Positions 1-7,492 of a stretch of DNA of 45,850 nucleotides are shown here, piece after piece (within the stretch, counting starts at the first letter, position 1; each line of letters opens with the position of its first letter). Source of the stretch: DATEXQ01 sp036846005 (GTDB lineage: Bacteria > Patescibacteriota > Microgenomatia > UBA8517); NCBI GenBank assembly GCA_036846005.1, contig DAIUCV010000004.1, positions 1-45,850 on the forward strand, given 5' to 3'. The notes below the pieces were generated by a model. That model was not told where the DNA came from, did no database searches, and saw only the letters and a list, made by a program, of their open reading frames with translations. The position numbers were made by a program, and so were the translations under genes.

Positions 1-70
1 GCCCATAACTCAATGGCAGAGTGACTCCCTTTTAAGGAGTAAGTTGGAGGTTCGAGTCCTCCTGGGCTCA
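1..70 (+). tRNA. tRNA-Lys(UUU), 5' end cut by window edge
   Basis: Cloverleaf folded by eye. The D stem is ACTC/GAGT. The anticodon stem ACTCC/GGAGT encloses the loop CTTTTAA with anticodon TTT at 31-33. The T stem is GGAGG/CCTCC around TTCGAGT. The 3' acceptor strand TGGGCTC (63-69) needs a 5' partner GAGCCCA, of which only GCCCA is inside the window, so two bases lie upstream. The discriminator is A70 and no CCA is encoded. Confidence 0.93.
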
Positions 71-78
71 CTCTTCAT

Positions 79-149
79 TGCGGGATCGTCTAATGGTAGG
101 ACAGCGGCCTTTGGAGCCGTCAATTTTGGTTCGAATCCAAGTCCCGCAG
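79..149 (+). tRNA. tRNA-Gln(UUG)
   Basis: The acceptor stem TGCGGGA/TCCCGCA pairs fully. The anticodon stem GCGGC/GCCGT encloses CTTTGGA with anticodon TTG at 111-113. The T loop is TTCGAAT. The discriminator is G149 and no CCA follows. It lies eight bases after tRNA-Lys, so the two are probably cotranscribed. A small ORF starts five bases after its 3' end. Confidence 0.94.
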
Positions 150-154
150 CAATT

Positions 155-370
155 ATGACAGAAGAAAGATGTAGAACATCAGTCGGAGAAGCAGGAGATA
201 TTATTGCAACAGCTCAAAGATTAATTGAAGCGGGTGTATTAACTGGCGACAATGAATTGATAAAAGCGGGGAAAGAAAGGTTGATTGAAGTCTGGCCTAC
301 CGAAATCGTTAACCTACATGTAAATTTATATATAGAAGATTTAAGGAACGACTTAGCTAATTCAGGCTAA
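155..370 (+). CDS. Small hypothetical protein (71 aa) directly after tRNA-Gln
   Basis: I do not recognise this ORF. The frame is open further upstream, but that part runs through both tRNA genes, so the first ATG after tRNA-Gln (155) is the likely start. The product is soluble, mostly helical and charged, with no membrane segment and one Cys near residue 6. There is no Shine-Dalgarno sequence because the tRNA ends only five bases earlier. Processing of the tRNA 3' end would leave a five-base leader. The next gene, a TrmH-type methyltransferase, starts 28 bases downstream on the same strand. It is probably real, but the support is only ORF length and context. Confidence 0.5.
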   Translation: MTEERCRTSVGEAGDIIATAQRLIEAGVLTGDNELIKAGKERLIEVWPTEIVNLHVNLYIEDLRNDLANSG

Positions 371-398
371 TGTTCTTAGACCAGCCTGCTCAGCATAG

Positions 399-926
399 AT
401 GAAACTTAACGCCAAACAACTCAGAAAATCTACCCCAAAGGATAATGAATTAAAGGATTTAAATAGAAATCCTATCTATTTGGTTTTGGATAATGTTATC
501 GATACGTATAATATCGGTTCACTTTTTAGATTAGCTGATGCAATTGCCGCTGAAAAAATTTTTCTTTGCGGTGAAATTGAGTATCCCCCATCTTCCCGAA
601 TCCATAAGGCTGCCGTGGGAACCGAAAATTGGACTCCTTGGGAAAAATGCGAATCAACTTTGGAGACAGTCAAAAAACTGAAAAATAAAGGTGTTCAAAT
701 TATTGCTGTAGAACAGTACCCAAATTCTATTTCCTATTCTTTGTTAAAATGCGAATTTCCCTGTGCAATAGTTGTGGGAAACGAAACAACTGGAATAAAT
801 AAAGATGTTTTAGAAGCGGCAGATATAATTGTTGAGTTACCTATGCTGGGAATAAATAAATCTTTTAATGTCTGGGGTTCTGCTGCAGTCGTTGCTTATA
901 AAATTCTGGAGGGAATAAAGAATTAA
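399..926 (+). CDS. TrmH/SpoU-family RNA 2'-O-methyltransferase
   Basis: A 175-aa SPOUT methyltransferase, predicted to transfer a methyl group from SAM to a ribose 2'-OH in tRNA or rRNA. All three SpoU motifs are visible. Motif 1 is DTYNIGSLFRLADA near residues 36-49, with its Asn and Arg. Motif 2 is VVGNETTGI near residue 126. Motif 3 is LPMLGINKSFNVWGSAAVVAY near the C-terminus, which forms the trefoil-knot SAM site. There is no extra N-terminal substrate-binding domain, so it resembles the minimal TrmH/TrmL type. The exact target cannot be read from sequence. It ends two bases before the convergent stop of the DsbA-like gene. Confidence 0.88.
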   Translation: MKLNAKQLRKSTPKDNELKDLNRNPIYLVLDNVIDTYNIGSLFRLADAIAAEKIFLCGEIEYPPSSRIHKAAVGTENWTPWEKCESTLETVKKLKNKGVQIIAVEQYPNSISYSLLKCEFPCAIVVGNETTGINKDVLEAADIIVELPMLGINKSFNVWGSAAVVAYKILEGIKN

Positions 927-928
927 TA

Positions 929-1699
929 CTACTTTAATGCTTCATCTATCGTAGTTTTTAGTGAATCTACACTTACTGCTCCGGGGAAAAGCCACACATC
1001 TCCTTTAGAATTAACTATAAAATTAGCCGGTGTTCCAGTTACACCTGCTGTTATTCCTCCCTGATACTGATTTTCCACAAATTCCTTGTATTTGCCGCTA
1101 TCGATACAAGCCTGCAATTTAGTTCCGTTAAGACCCTGTTGAGTTGCGAATTTTGGTAAGTCGGTCAAAGCTAGTCCGTTATTGGACGGGGTTACTTCGT
1201 AAATTTTGTCTATGAACTTCCAAAATGCATCATTTCCTCCCTGGTCTTTTGCACATTCTGATGCTTCTGCTTCTGTTCTTGCTTTTGAATGCAAGGTATC
1301 AAGGGGGAAATGTCTGTAAACCCAAGCCACCTGTCCTTTATAGTCATTAAATATTTGTTGGGCTGTAGGGTGGAATTTTTTGCAAAATGGGCATTCGAAA
1401 TCCGAATATTCTATTAAAAATACTTTTGCATCTTTACTTCCTCGAATATGATCGCTATCACTAACTTTGGGAATTTTAGCAGCCTGATCGCTCGAGAGTT
1501 TCCCGTTTGGTGCAGCTTTTGGTGATCCCTGAACAGCAGCTTTCTGGGTTGTATCAGTACTCCCCTTTTCAAGCGACGATATTTTTTGCCAAAGCATCCC
1601 AACCGCAAATGCTAATACTATGGATAAAACCAAAAGAACCGGAACTAACTTTTCTAGAAGGGATTTTGCTTTAGAAGAGCTCTTTGCTTTTTCAGCCAT
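929..1699 (-). CDS. Membrane-anchored DsbA-like thioredoxin-fold protein
   Basis: A 256-aa protein with a short basic cytoplasmic N-terminus, one membrane segment (about residues 18-38), a Lys/Gln/Pro-rich linker, and an extracytoplasmic DsbA-type thioredoxin domain. The active site CPFC lies near residues 101-104 and the cis-Pro loop TGTPAN near residue 221. It probably oxidises or isomerises disulfides in exported proteins. I chose the ATG at 1699; a longer frame reaches a TTG at 1753 that would overlap trxB and lacks a ribosome site. It is the last gene of the trxA-trxB operon, 47 bases after trxB, so cytoplasmic and envelope thiol redox genes are co-expressed. Confidence 0.87.
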   Translation of the reverse strand: MAEKAKSSSKAKSLLEKLVPVLLVLSIVLAFAVGMLWQKISSLEKGSTDTTQKAAVQGSPKAAPNGKLSSDQAAKIPKVSDSDHIRGSKDAKVFLIEYSDFECPFCKKFHPTAQQIFNDYKGQVAWVYRHFPLDTLHSKARTEAEASECAKDQGGNDAFWKFIDKIYEVTPSNNGLALTDLPKFATQQGLNGTKLQACIDSGKYKEFVENQYQGGITAGVTGTPANFIVNSKGDVWLFPGAVSVDSLKTTIDEALK

Positions 1700-1746
1700 G
1701 TTTAATATTCTGCCTTTAAGGGATTCGTTTGTCAAGATGAAAAAAA

Positions 1747-2820
1747 TTACCAAGAAGGGACATTTTTATTTAAATATTTCAAAGCATCCATTCCGGCCAT
1801 ACATCCGAATCCTGCGGCAGTTATTGCCTGGCGATATACATAATCATGCACATCTCCAGCCACAAAAACTCCCGTGATGCTTGTCGCAGTGGTGTAACTC
1901 TCCTCAATTGTGGGTATAGCGCTTGCCATTTTTTTGACATATCCTTTTTCATCCAAATCCAGGATTCCTGTAAAAATATTCGTCGCAGGTTTATGACCAA
2001 TGGATACAAAAAGTCCTTCGGTAGGCATTTCCCAAATTAAATATCCTTCCTTTTCAACCAATATTTTTGCATCGTAAATATTATGTCCGTTATTCTTAAT
2101 TCCGCCTATCTGTTTGGAATCAAGTTTGGTTTTTAATCTAACCGAGGAAATCTTCTCATCCCCTAAAATTTCAACAATTTCCGTATCCCATACAACCTGT
2201 ATTTTGGGATTTGAGAAAACCTTTTTCTGCATAGCCTGGGAGGCTTTAAAGGTATCTCTTCTATGAATAATGGTTACTTTAGGCGAATACTTGGTTAATA
2301 CTAATGATTCCTCCATCGCAGAATCTCCTCCTCCAACCACAATTACTTTTTTATCTTTAAAAAAAGGAGCATCGCAGGGAGCACAGGAAGAAACTCCTTT
2401 ACCTCTTAATTTGTCTTCTCCGGGAACACCCAACCATTTGATATCGGCTCCTGTGGCAATAATGATACTTTTAGCAAGAAATTTTGAAGAATTTGCGATA
2501 ATTTCAAAAGGTTTTTTACTAAAATCCACATTTTTAACATCTGCTTCAATAAATTCAACCCCAAATCTTTGAACTTGCTTTCTCATTCCTAACATTAGAT
2601 CAGGACCCAATATACCTTGCGTAAAACCTGGAAAATTATCAACTGTAGTTGTAAGCATCAATTGTCCACCCCAAGAAGTTCCAGCCAAAACTAGTGTTGA
2701 AGCTGCACCCCGTGTTGTATAGATCGCTGCCGTCATAGCGGCAGGGCCAGAACCAATTATTGCTACATCCCATGGTTCTCCCTCTTTTGGTTTGGAAGTA
2801 AAACTTATTACCTCTTCCAT
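1747..2820 (-). CDS. trxB: Thioredoxin reductase (NADPH)
   Basis: Flavoprotein that passes electrons from NADPH through FAD to thioredoxin. Visible features are the FAD-binding GSGPAAMTAAIY near residue 23, the redox-active CAPC at about 144-147 (CATC is the common form), the NADPH motif GGGDSAMEE near 162, HRRD near 187, and the C-terminal FAD motif VFVAGDVHDYVYRQ. At 357 aa it is longer than the usual 310-320. The extra length is a 15-residue N-terminal leader and an insert around residues 220-245. It sits in an operon with trxA and the DsbA-like gene. Confidence 0.94.
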   Translation of the reverse strand: MEEVISFTSKPKEGEPWDVAIIGSGPAAMTAAIYTTRGAASTLVLAGTSWGGQLMLTTTVDNFPGFTQGILGPDLMLGMRKQVQRFGVEFIEADVKNVDFSKKPFEIIANSSKFLAKSIIIATGADIKWLGVPGEDKLRGKGVSSCAPCDAPFFKDKKVIVVGGGDSAMEESLVLTKYSPKVTIIHRRDTFKASQAMQKKVFSNPKIQVVWDTEIVEILGDEKISSVRLKTKLDSKQIGGIKNNGHNIYDAKILVEKEGYLIWEMPTEGLFVSIGHKPATNIFTGILDLDEKGYVKKMASAIPTIEESYTTATSITGVFVAGDVHDYVYRQAITAAGFGCMAGMDALKYLNKNVPSW

Positions 2821-2845
2821 AGTTGGTAAGTTATAAAAAACTTAT

Positions 2846-3103
2846 TTAAATCGCCGGAGGCGGTGTTCCACCAGTATCTTCTCCAGGGTCTTTTGGTTCT
2901 TCACTACCAGGTGTTGTTGGTTCAATAGTCGGGATTACTGGTGTTGGTGTTGGCTGTTCTCCGGTTGGTGTCGGTTCGCCAGGAACTTCAGGTGCCTGCG
3001 GAGGAGTTGTCGGAACAACTGGTTCTCCTGCTGGTTGCTGAGGTTCTGCAGGTGTAGTCGGTGTTGGCTGTTGTCCTTGATCGTTTGTTGTGTTTGGATC
3101 CAT
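2846..3103 (-). CDS. Pro/Thr/Glu-rich low-complexity small protein (85 aa)
   Basis: No recognised family. The sequence is almost entirely Pro, Thr, Glu, Gly and Gln in PTP, TTP and EPT patterns, with no Cys, Trp, signal peptide or membrane segment, so it should be disordered and acidic. Translation looks strong: a Shine-Dalgarno sequence TAGGAGGTGA (3111-3120) lies seven bases before the ATG, and its TAG is the stop codon of trxA, so the two genes are translationally coupled. It lies between trxA and trxB, with 25 bases to trxB. A function in thiol redox is only guilt by location. Confidence 0.7.
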   Translation of the reverse strand: MDPNTTNDQGQQPTPTTPAEPQQPAGEPVVPTTPPQAPEVPGEPTPTGEQPTPTPVIPTIEPTTPGSEEPKDPGEDTGGTPPPAI

Positions 3104-3110
3104 AAATATA

Positions 3111-3120
3111 TCACCTCCTA
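3111..3120 (-). promoter_or_regulatory. Near-perfect Shine-Dalgarno overlapping the trxA stop codon
   Basis: On the minus strand TAGGAGGTGA precedes the ATG at 3103 by seven bases. AGGAGGTGA is a full complement to the usual 16S rRNA tail. The first three bases are the trxA stop codon. Most genes in the window have weak or no Shine-Dalgarno sequence, so this one stands out. Confidence 0.85.
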
Positions 3121-3447
3121 TCCATTTTCAATACCTTTTTTAATTAAATTTTCAAATGCTTCTCTTCCTGAAAATCCAACTTGTCTACCCTCTTCCTTAC
3201 CATCTTTGAAAAGTATGGTTGTGGGAATAGATAATACGGTAAAAGCCTGAGTTGTCTTGGTATTTTCATCAACATTGAGCTTCATAACCAGAATCTTATC
3301 TTTATAGATTTCACTTAATTCGTCCAAAACCGGTTCTGCCATTTTACACGGACCGCACCACGTAGCCCAAAAATCTACCAAAACTGGAGTCTTACTTTTA
3401 AGAACCTTCTCTTCAAAATCGCTATCTGTGGTGTTGATTGTCGCCAT
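3118..3447 (-). CDS. trxA: Thioredoxin
   Basis: A 109-aa cytoplasmic thioredoxin of standard length. The active site is WCGPCK with Cys31 and Cys34. Asp25 precedes it in the VDFWA strand and the cis-Pro loop SIPTT lies near residue 75. It reduces protein disulfides and is recharged by the thioredoxin reductase two genes downstream. The class II RNR in this window ends in a Cys pair of the type usually recycled by thioredoxin, so the two may be functionally linked. It is the first gene of its operon, with a good promoter ending nine bases before the ATG. Confidence 0.96.
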   Translation of the reverse strand: MATINTTDSDFEEKVLKSKTPVLVDFWATWCGPCKMAEPVLDELSEIYKDKILVMKLNVDENTKTTQAFTVLSIPTTILFKDGKEEGRQVGFSGREAFENLIKKGIENG

Positions 3448-3456
3448 ACGGCTTTC

Positions 3457-3486
3457 ACTATAACTTTAATATAGCCTCAAAGTCAA
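3457..3486 (-). promoter_or_regulatory. Promoter of the trxA operon
   Basis: On the minus strand TTGACT (3481-3486) and TATAGT (3457-3462) are separated by 18 bases. The -10 ends nine bases before the trxA ATG, so the transcript would have a leader of about two to three bases. No Shine-Dalgarno sequence fits in that space. Confidence 0.6.
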
Positions 3487-3587
3487 TAACCTCTTCCCCA
3501 ATTTGTGGCAATATAAATATTTTACAACTATTTGAAAACAGAATAACTATATTTTCGTTTTTTTCAGAAGACATTGGCTTTTCCAAC

Positions 3588-3679
3588 TGGCGGTGAGGGT
3601 GGGATTCGAACCCACGGTAAGGAAGAATCCCTACAAAGGTTTTCAAGACCTTCCGGATAAACCACTCTCGCACCTCACC
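3588..3679 (-). tRNA. tRNA-Ser(UGA) with encoded CCA
   Basis: Class II tRNA with a long variable arm. The acceptor stem is GGTGAGG/CCTCACC, and the T arm is GTGGG/CCCAC around TTCGAAT. The anticodon stem-loop GAAGGTCTTGAAAACCTTT holds anticodon TGA. The discriminator is G at 3591 and the CCA is encoded at 3588-3590. The other tRNA genes here lack an encoded CCA. Confidence 0.93.
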
Positions 3680-3738
3680 TTATTTCAAGAATCATATTAT
3701 ATCAAAAAGGTTGTTGTTTTATTTAAGTTTTAGAAGTT

Positions 3739-4272
3739 TTATAGGAAAAAAATAAATATCAAGAGAATTATTGAGTTTAATGCCAAATAAATTGTGTATT
3801 TTTGTTTATCAAGAATAAAGGGGATTTGTCTAAACCAGCTATCCAAATTTTGAAATGTATTCAAATCGATTATTTCATCAATAATCAGGTGAAGAGAAAA
3901 AGCCATCACAATCCCCTTACCAAGTAAGCTCCCCGACGAAGATACGACCAAAAAAGTTAAAACTAAAAATATTATTTGAAAGTAGGCAGTATGGAAAATA
4001 GCTTTTGTTCTTTCATATCTTGTATCGTACAAAAGTTGAAGGGATTTGAAAATATTTCTCTCCCCTATTAAATAATTCACTCGCTGGGAGTTAAGATCTT
4101 GGGGAGACAGAAAATAAATATAAATAAGATGATCTAAATCAGGAAGAAAAGTGCCTAATAGACCCCCAATCCAAAAAGGCCAATATGTTAAATTAAACCA
4201 TCCTTTAATTAAAGTTATGACAATAAAAAATGAAAACAAAAACAGGAAATGAATAGTAATTTCTTTCTTCAT
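3739..4272 (-). CDS. Multi-pass membrane protein, possibly YdjM/DUF457-like
   Basis: A 177-aa protein with about four hydrophobic segments. Features that can be seen are GTFLPDLDH near residues 39-47, HTAYFQ near 94 and FSLHLIIDEI near 125. His and Asp residues in and next to membrane helices recall the YdjM/DUF457 family of membrane-bound predicted metal-dependent hydrolases. The match is by motif only and no activity can be assigned. It is the last gene of the long minus-strand operon, 37 bases after the alkyltransferase-like gene, and is followed downstream by tRNA-Ser. Confidence 0.6.
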   Translation of the reverse strand: MKKEITIHFLFLFSFFIVITLIKGWFNLTYWPFWIGGLLGTFLPDLDHLIYIYFLSPQDLNSQRVNYLIGERNIFKSLQLLYDTRYERTKAIFHTAYFQIIFLVLTFLVVSSSGSLLGKGIVMAFSLHLIIDEIIDLNTFQNLDSWFRQIPFILDKQKYTIYLALNSIILLIFIFFL

Positions 4273-4309
4273 CGGGTTTAATCCATTTTGCTCTTTTTAA
4301 ACCCCTTGT

Positions 4310-4633
4310 TCAAGATAGGCGCAGAAGAAACTTCTCGATATCCACATGCATTTCATCCTTAAATTCAACCCTTTCTGTTAGAAGTCTTTTCCTTTGTTCC
4401 CGCCAGCCGTCGAATGCAAAATTAGGCGCTAATCTGCCGTTTCTGTCAACCACTCTATGACAAGGGGTATTTAAATCTTTATTTGCATGAAGCGCCCACC
4501 CGACTACTCTGGGAGAAATTTTTCTATTTAATTGCAGGGCTATCTGACCATAGGTCATAACTTTACCTGGGGGAATTCTCCTTACTATTTCATAAATTTT
4601 CTCAAAAGGTTTTAGGTTTTTGGGTTTAGTCAT
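4310..4633 (-). CDS. MGMT-fold alkyltransferase domain protein (catalytic Cys kept)
   Basis: A 107-aa protein equal to the C-terminal DNA-binding and catalytic domain of O6-alkylguanine-DNA alkyltransferase, without the N-terminal domain. The helix-turn-helix region is PPGKVMTYGQIA, the arginine finger lies in PRVVGWAL, and the active site TPCHRVV has Cys58. Classical alkyltransferase-like (ATL) proteins carry Trp at this Cys and only flag lesions; here the Cys remains, so methyl transfer from O6-methylguanine is possible. It lies five bases after the CvpA-CAP gene in the same operon. Confidence 0.88.
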   Translation of the reverse strand: MTKPKNLKPFEKIYEIVRRIPPGKVMTYGQIALQLNRKISPRVVGWALHANKDLNTPCHRVVDRNGRLAPNFAFDGWREQRKRLLTERVEFKDEMHVDIEKFLLRLS

Positions 4634-4638
4634 TTAAT

Positions 4639-5616
4639 TCATCGTATGAATACCTGTACAAACATTTCACCGTATATTCCATTATCGACAACCCCAATTC
4701 CCACCCTATTAAATTGAGGCTCTAAGATATTTGCCCTATGTCCTTCGGAATTCATCAAACCCGTTTCGGCAATTGAGACAGTAGGAGCTAGAGCCAAGTT
4801 TTCGCCAGCAATAAAATAGTCAATTCCTGCTTTAGTCAACCTGTCCCCTACATCGAGTCCTTCCGGAGAGATATGTCCAAAATAATTTCTTTCCCACATA
4901 TCCTTGGCATAGGCTCTGGCAACGTCCACAAGCCCTGTATCCCAAGTAAGCTGACCCACACCTGCCTCGCTTCTGGCAGTATTTACCATCTTAAACATTT
5001 CATTTTCTGCATTTGTATTTATTTTCAGCTCCTCAACTTTGGTTCTTAAGATGATTCTCTCGGTGCTTCCGGGTTTAATAGTAAGGTAGGTTATCGAATC
5101 TTCCACCACACCACCGAATATTTCATTCAATCTAGCCTCTACTCCTTGAGTGTCTTTTACGATTTTCCCTCCGATTCTGGAGTCGGTAACATCTGCCTTA
5201 ATTAGGGGAGATACCGGAAGAGCCACGATTAAAGTTAAAATGAATGCAATAACAATTAGTGCTTCGCCCAAAGCAGGAGCAACTGCCAAATATTTATTTA
5301 GTGGAGTTTTTAAAAGTTTCTTCGGTATTAAAGAAAGGATTATACCGAATATAAAACCCAAAATACCTTCAACAACAATTGCTGTTATTAAAAAACCCAA
5401 TGCATTAGAGATCGAATGCGAAAGCGAAAAACTGTTTCCCAAGAAATTCCCCGCTATCTGATAAAACCTTAATGAGATAAGAAGCGATAATAAAAACGAG
5501 AGAAAATCAGCTAATATCACCCAGAATCCGTGCCTTATACCCTCGGATACGAAAAAGATTAAAACAATAATTATTAATAAATCGATGTAATTACCGTTTA
5601 AAGTTAAAAAGTTCAT
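4639..5616 (-). CDS. CvpA-like membrane domain fused to a CAP/SCP domain
   Basis: A 325-aa two-domain protein. Residues 1-130 hold four hydrophobic segments of the CvpA (colicin V production) type. After a linker, residues 205-325 form a CAP/SCP domain. It shows MVNTARSEAGVGQLTWD, HISPEGLDVGDRL, IAGENLA and the closing GHRANILEP and VGIGV motifs, with the two His, Glu and final His expected in the cavity. The CAP domain should face outside. CAP domains bind lipids, peptides or cell wall, and CvpA proteins act in envelope homeostasis. The gene follows the 102-aa helical protein by 22 bases. Confidence 0.88.
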   Translation of the reverse strand: MNFLTLNGNYIDLLIIIVLIFFVSEGIRHGFWVILADFLSFLLSLLISLRFYQIAGNFLGNSFSLSHSISNALGFLITAIVVEGILGFIFGIILSLIPKKLLKTPLNKYLAVAPALGEALIVIAFILTLIVALPVSPLIKADVTDSRIGGKIVKDTQGVEARLNEIFGGVVEDSITYLTIKPGSTERIILRTKVEELKINTNAENEMFKMVNTARSEAGVGQLTWDTGLVDVARAYAKDMWERNYFGHISPEGLDVGDRLTKAGIDYFIAGENLALAPTVSIAETGLMNSEGHRANILEPQFNRVGIGVVDNGIYGEMFVQVFIR

Positions 5617-5638
5617 GATTTAAAATAAAAATTAAATA

Positions 5639-5947
5639 CTATTTAATTTTATTCATCGGTCGATTAGCTAATTTTTGATTCTTAAGTTGATTCAGTTTCC
5701 ACATAAATAGCTTCGGTTTGGATTTTACGTTATTTGCATCCTTAACAAAATTCCTGGCTGCCTCCAAATAACCTCTGGGTGTTTCTTTAGCAAGTTTTAT
5801 GTACAAGGATATGCTTTTCAAATCCCCCAATTCATCTGCTAAATCATAACCGTATTTTTGAAACTCATAAGAAATATATTTATCTTCATCTGCTTTAAAT
5901 TTTTTTAAAACATCTCCTATCCTTGAAAACCCTTTCGCTTTATTCAT
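5639..5947 (-). CDS. Hypothetical helical protein (102 aa)
   Basis: Not assigned to a named family. It is a basic, soluble, probably all-helical protein with a regular pattern: EFQKYGYDLADELGD, then SLYIKLAKETPR, then LEAARNFVKDA, and a Lys-rich tail with LFMWKLNQLK. I recall similar short proteins as common in Patescibacteria genomes, but that is memory and not a search result. It starts three bases after the stop of pth, so it is probably translated together with it. Confidence 0.72.
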   Translation of the reverse strand: MNKAKGFSRIGDVLKKFKADEDKYISYEFQKYGYDLADELGDLKSISLYIKLAKETPRGYLEAARNFVKDANNVKSKPKLFMWKLNQLKNQKLANRPMNKIK

Positions 5948-5950
5948 AGA

Positions 5951-6487
5951 TTAAATCCTTTCCTTAATTAATACCTCTATCACCCTTTTAAGAGTTTCAT
6001 CCACAACTTTTTTTTCTTCTTCATCAAAATTCTGTAATACGTATTTTTCACCGGGTATTCTAAATCCTTGTTGTCTATTATCTACCCCCATTCTTACTCT
6101 CCAAAAATCATTACCTCCTAATTTTTCCTCTATTGATAAAATACCTTTATGAATTTTCGGTCCTTTTCCTTTTTGCATTTTATATTCCCCTAAACGCATA
6201 TCCAGGTCATCATGAATAACCCATAGATTAGATAAAATAATCTTATATTGATTAACTATCTTACTCACAGCAATTCCCGAAGAATTCATATAAGTTTGGG
6301 GTTTTGCAATAATCATATCACCGGTTATTAGAACCTCACTTTGTAATTTCTTCTGAAATTCAAGACTAGAAGTTGAAGATAGATTTGAAATTTTCGCTAT
6401 CAACTCATCTATCGCCATAAATCCGACATTATGTCTACTTTTTTTGTATAATTCTCCGGGGTTTCCCAATCCAATAATAAGTTTCAT
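5951..6487 (-). CDS. pth: Peptidyl-tRNA hydrolase
   Basis: A 178-aa Pth1 enzyme that releases peptides from stalled peptidyl-tRNA in the cytoplasm. Key residues are Asn9 in GLGNPG, catalytic His19 in RHNVGF, Asn68 in QTYMNSSG, and Asp93 in the HDDLD motif. The usual GHNG motif, which carries substrate-binding Asn114 in E. coli, reads IHKG here, so residue 114 is Lys. The start ATG overlaps the PIMT stop as ATGA. The C-terminal region is otherwise conserved (WRVRMGV). Confidence 0.92.
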   Translation of the reverse strand: MKLIIGLGNPGELYKKSRHNVGFMAIDELIAKISNLSSTSSLEFQKKLQSEVLITGDMIIAKPQTYMNSSGIAVSKIVNQYKIILSNLWVIHDDLDMRLGEYKMQKGKGPKIHKGILSIEEKLGGNDFWRVRMGVDNRQQGFRIPGEKYVLQNFDEEEKKVVDETLKRVIEVLIKERI

Positions 6488-7140
6488 CAGCTAATTCTAA
6501 CAGAACTTCCCTTTTTTACGAATGGAACAAAATAGAAAGTTCCAAACTCCTCTTTTTTATACTTGACCTTGGTATTTTTTATATATCTAGTCATTATCGA
6601 ACCGTCATCCTTGGCAATGGGAATGACCAACACTCCTTTATTTTTAAGCTGGTCAAAAAGTTCGTTGGGAACCTTGTCTACAACCGAGGCTGTTACAATT
6701 ATTGCATCATAAGGAGCATGCTCTTCCCATCCCCATTCTCCACTTCCCTCTTTTACCAATATATTCCTTAAATCTAATGCTTCTAATCTTTTTTTGGCAT
6801 CTTTTGCCAACTTAGGAATTATTTCCACCGTATAAACTTCTCTAAACAGTTTTGACAATATTGCTGCCTGATAACCTGAACCAGTTCCAATTTCAAGCAC
6901 CTTGTAATTCTTTACTGCATCTATATCAACCAGTAGATGGGTCATAAAGGCAACTGTATAGGGTTGGCTCATTGTTTGGCCAAATCCTATTAGAATAGGA
7001 GTATCGCTATAGGCACGATTTTGATACTTGCTGGAGACAAACTTAGCGCGAGGAATTTGAAGCATTGCTTCAAAAACTCTGGGAGAATTCAGGCCGTAAT
7101 TTTCCTTTATCTCCCAGATCATATCCTCCGGAGATGACAT
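6487..7140 (-). CDS. pcm: Protein-L-isoaspartate O-methyltransferase
   Basis: A 217-aa SAM-dependent enzyme that methylates isoaspartyl residues so that aged proteins can be repaired. The signature GFGQTMSQPYTVAFM lies near residues 52-66 and binds the isoaspartate. The SAM motif I is VLEIGTGSGYQAA near 80-92, with post-I VYTVEI, and motif II is PYDAIIVTA near 142-150. The length is standard. It is coupled to pth by an ATGA overlap and lies six bases after the DUF4870-like gene. Confidence 0.94.
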   Translation of the reverse strand: MSSPEDMIWEIKENYGLNSPRVFEAMLQIPRAKFVSSKYQNRAYSDTPILIGFGQTMSQPYTVAFMTHLLVDIDAVKNYKVLEIGTGSGYQAAILSKLFREVYTVEIIPKLAKDAKKRLEALDLRNILVKEGSGEWGWEEHAPYDAIIVTASVVDKVPNELFDQLKNKGVLVIPIAKDDGSIMTRYIKNTKVKYKKEEFGTFYFVPFVKKGSSVRIS

Positions 7141-7146
7141 AAATTT

Positions 7147-7452
7147 TTAAGCTTTTTCAGCTAATTTTACTGCGTATTTGCCTATTAGAGGAACTTCCCA
7201 CTTTTGACCCTGCCAAGCTTTGTAAATAAGCAAAAGCCACAATACAAAACTTAAAATTCCCACTAAAGGAACCAAAGGTAATAAAATTATCGTCAAACCC
7301 AAAACCCACTGCAAGATAAATAACACTATAAATACAACTGTAGATTGCATTGCGTGAAATTTAACAAACGGATCTTTGTTAGTGACTAAAAAAATTATTC
7401 CGGAAATAGGTCCCAATACATAAGATAAAGCACCTGCTGTTTCTTTTTTCAT
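7147..7452 (-). CDS. DUF4870-like small membrane protein
   Basis: A 101-aa protein with three or four hydrophobic helices. It begins KKETAGALSYVLGPISGIIF, followed by FVKFHAMQS, the pattern of the DUF4870/Tic20-like family. The function is unknown. I chose the ATG at 7452 because the family begins this way. A GTG at 7470 is also in frame and overlaps the purine-rich stretch GAAGGTGAG. If 7452 is right, that stretch is its ribosome site at about 13 bases. Confidence 0.82.
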   Translation of the reverse strand: MKKETAGALSYVLGPISGIIFLVTNKDPFVKFHAMQSTVVFIVLFILQWVLGLTIILLPLVPLVGILSFVLWLLLIYKAWQGQKWEVPLIGKYAVKLAEKA

Positions 7453-7492
7453 ATTATTTAAACATCTCACCTTCTTTCCTTAGTTAATCTTT

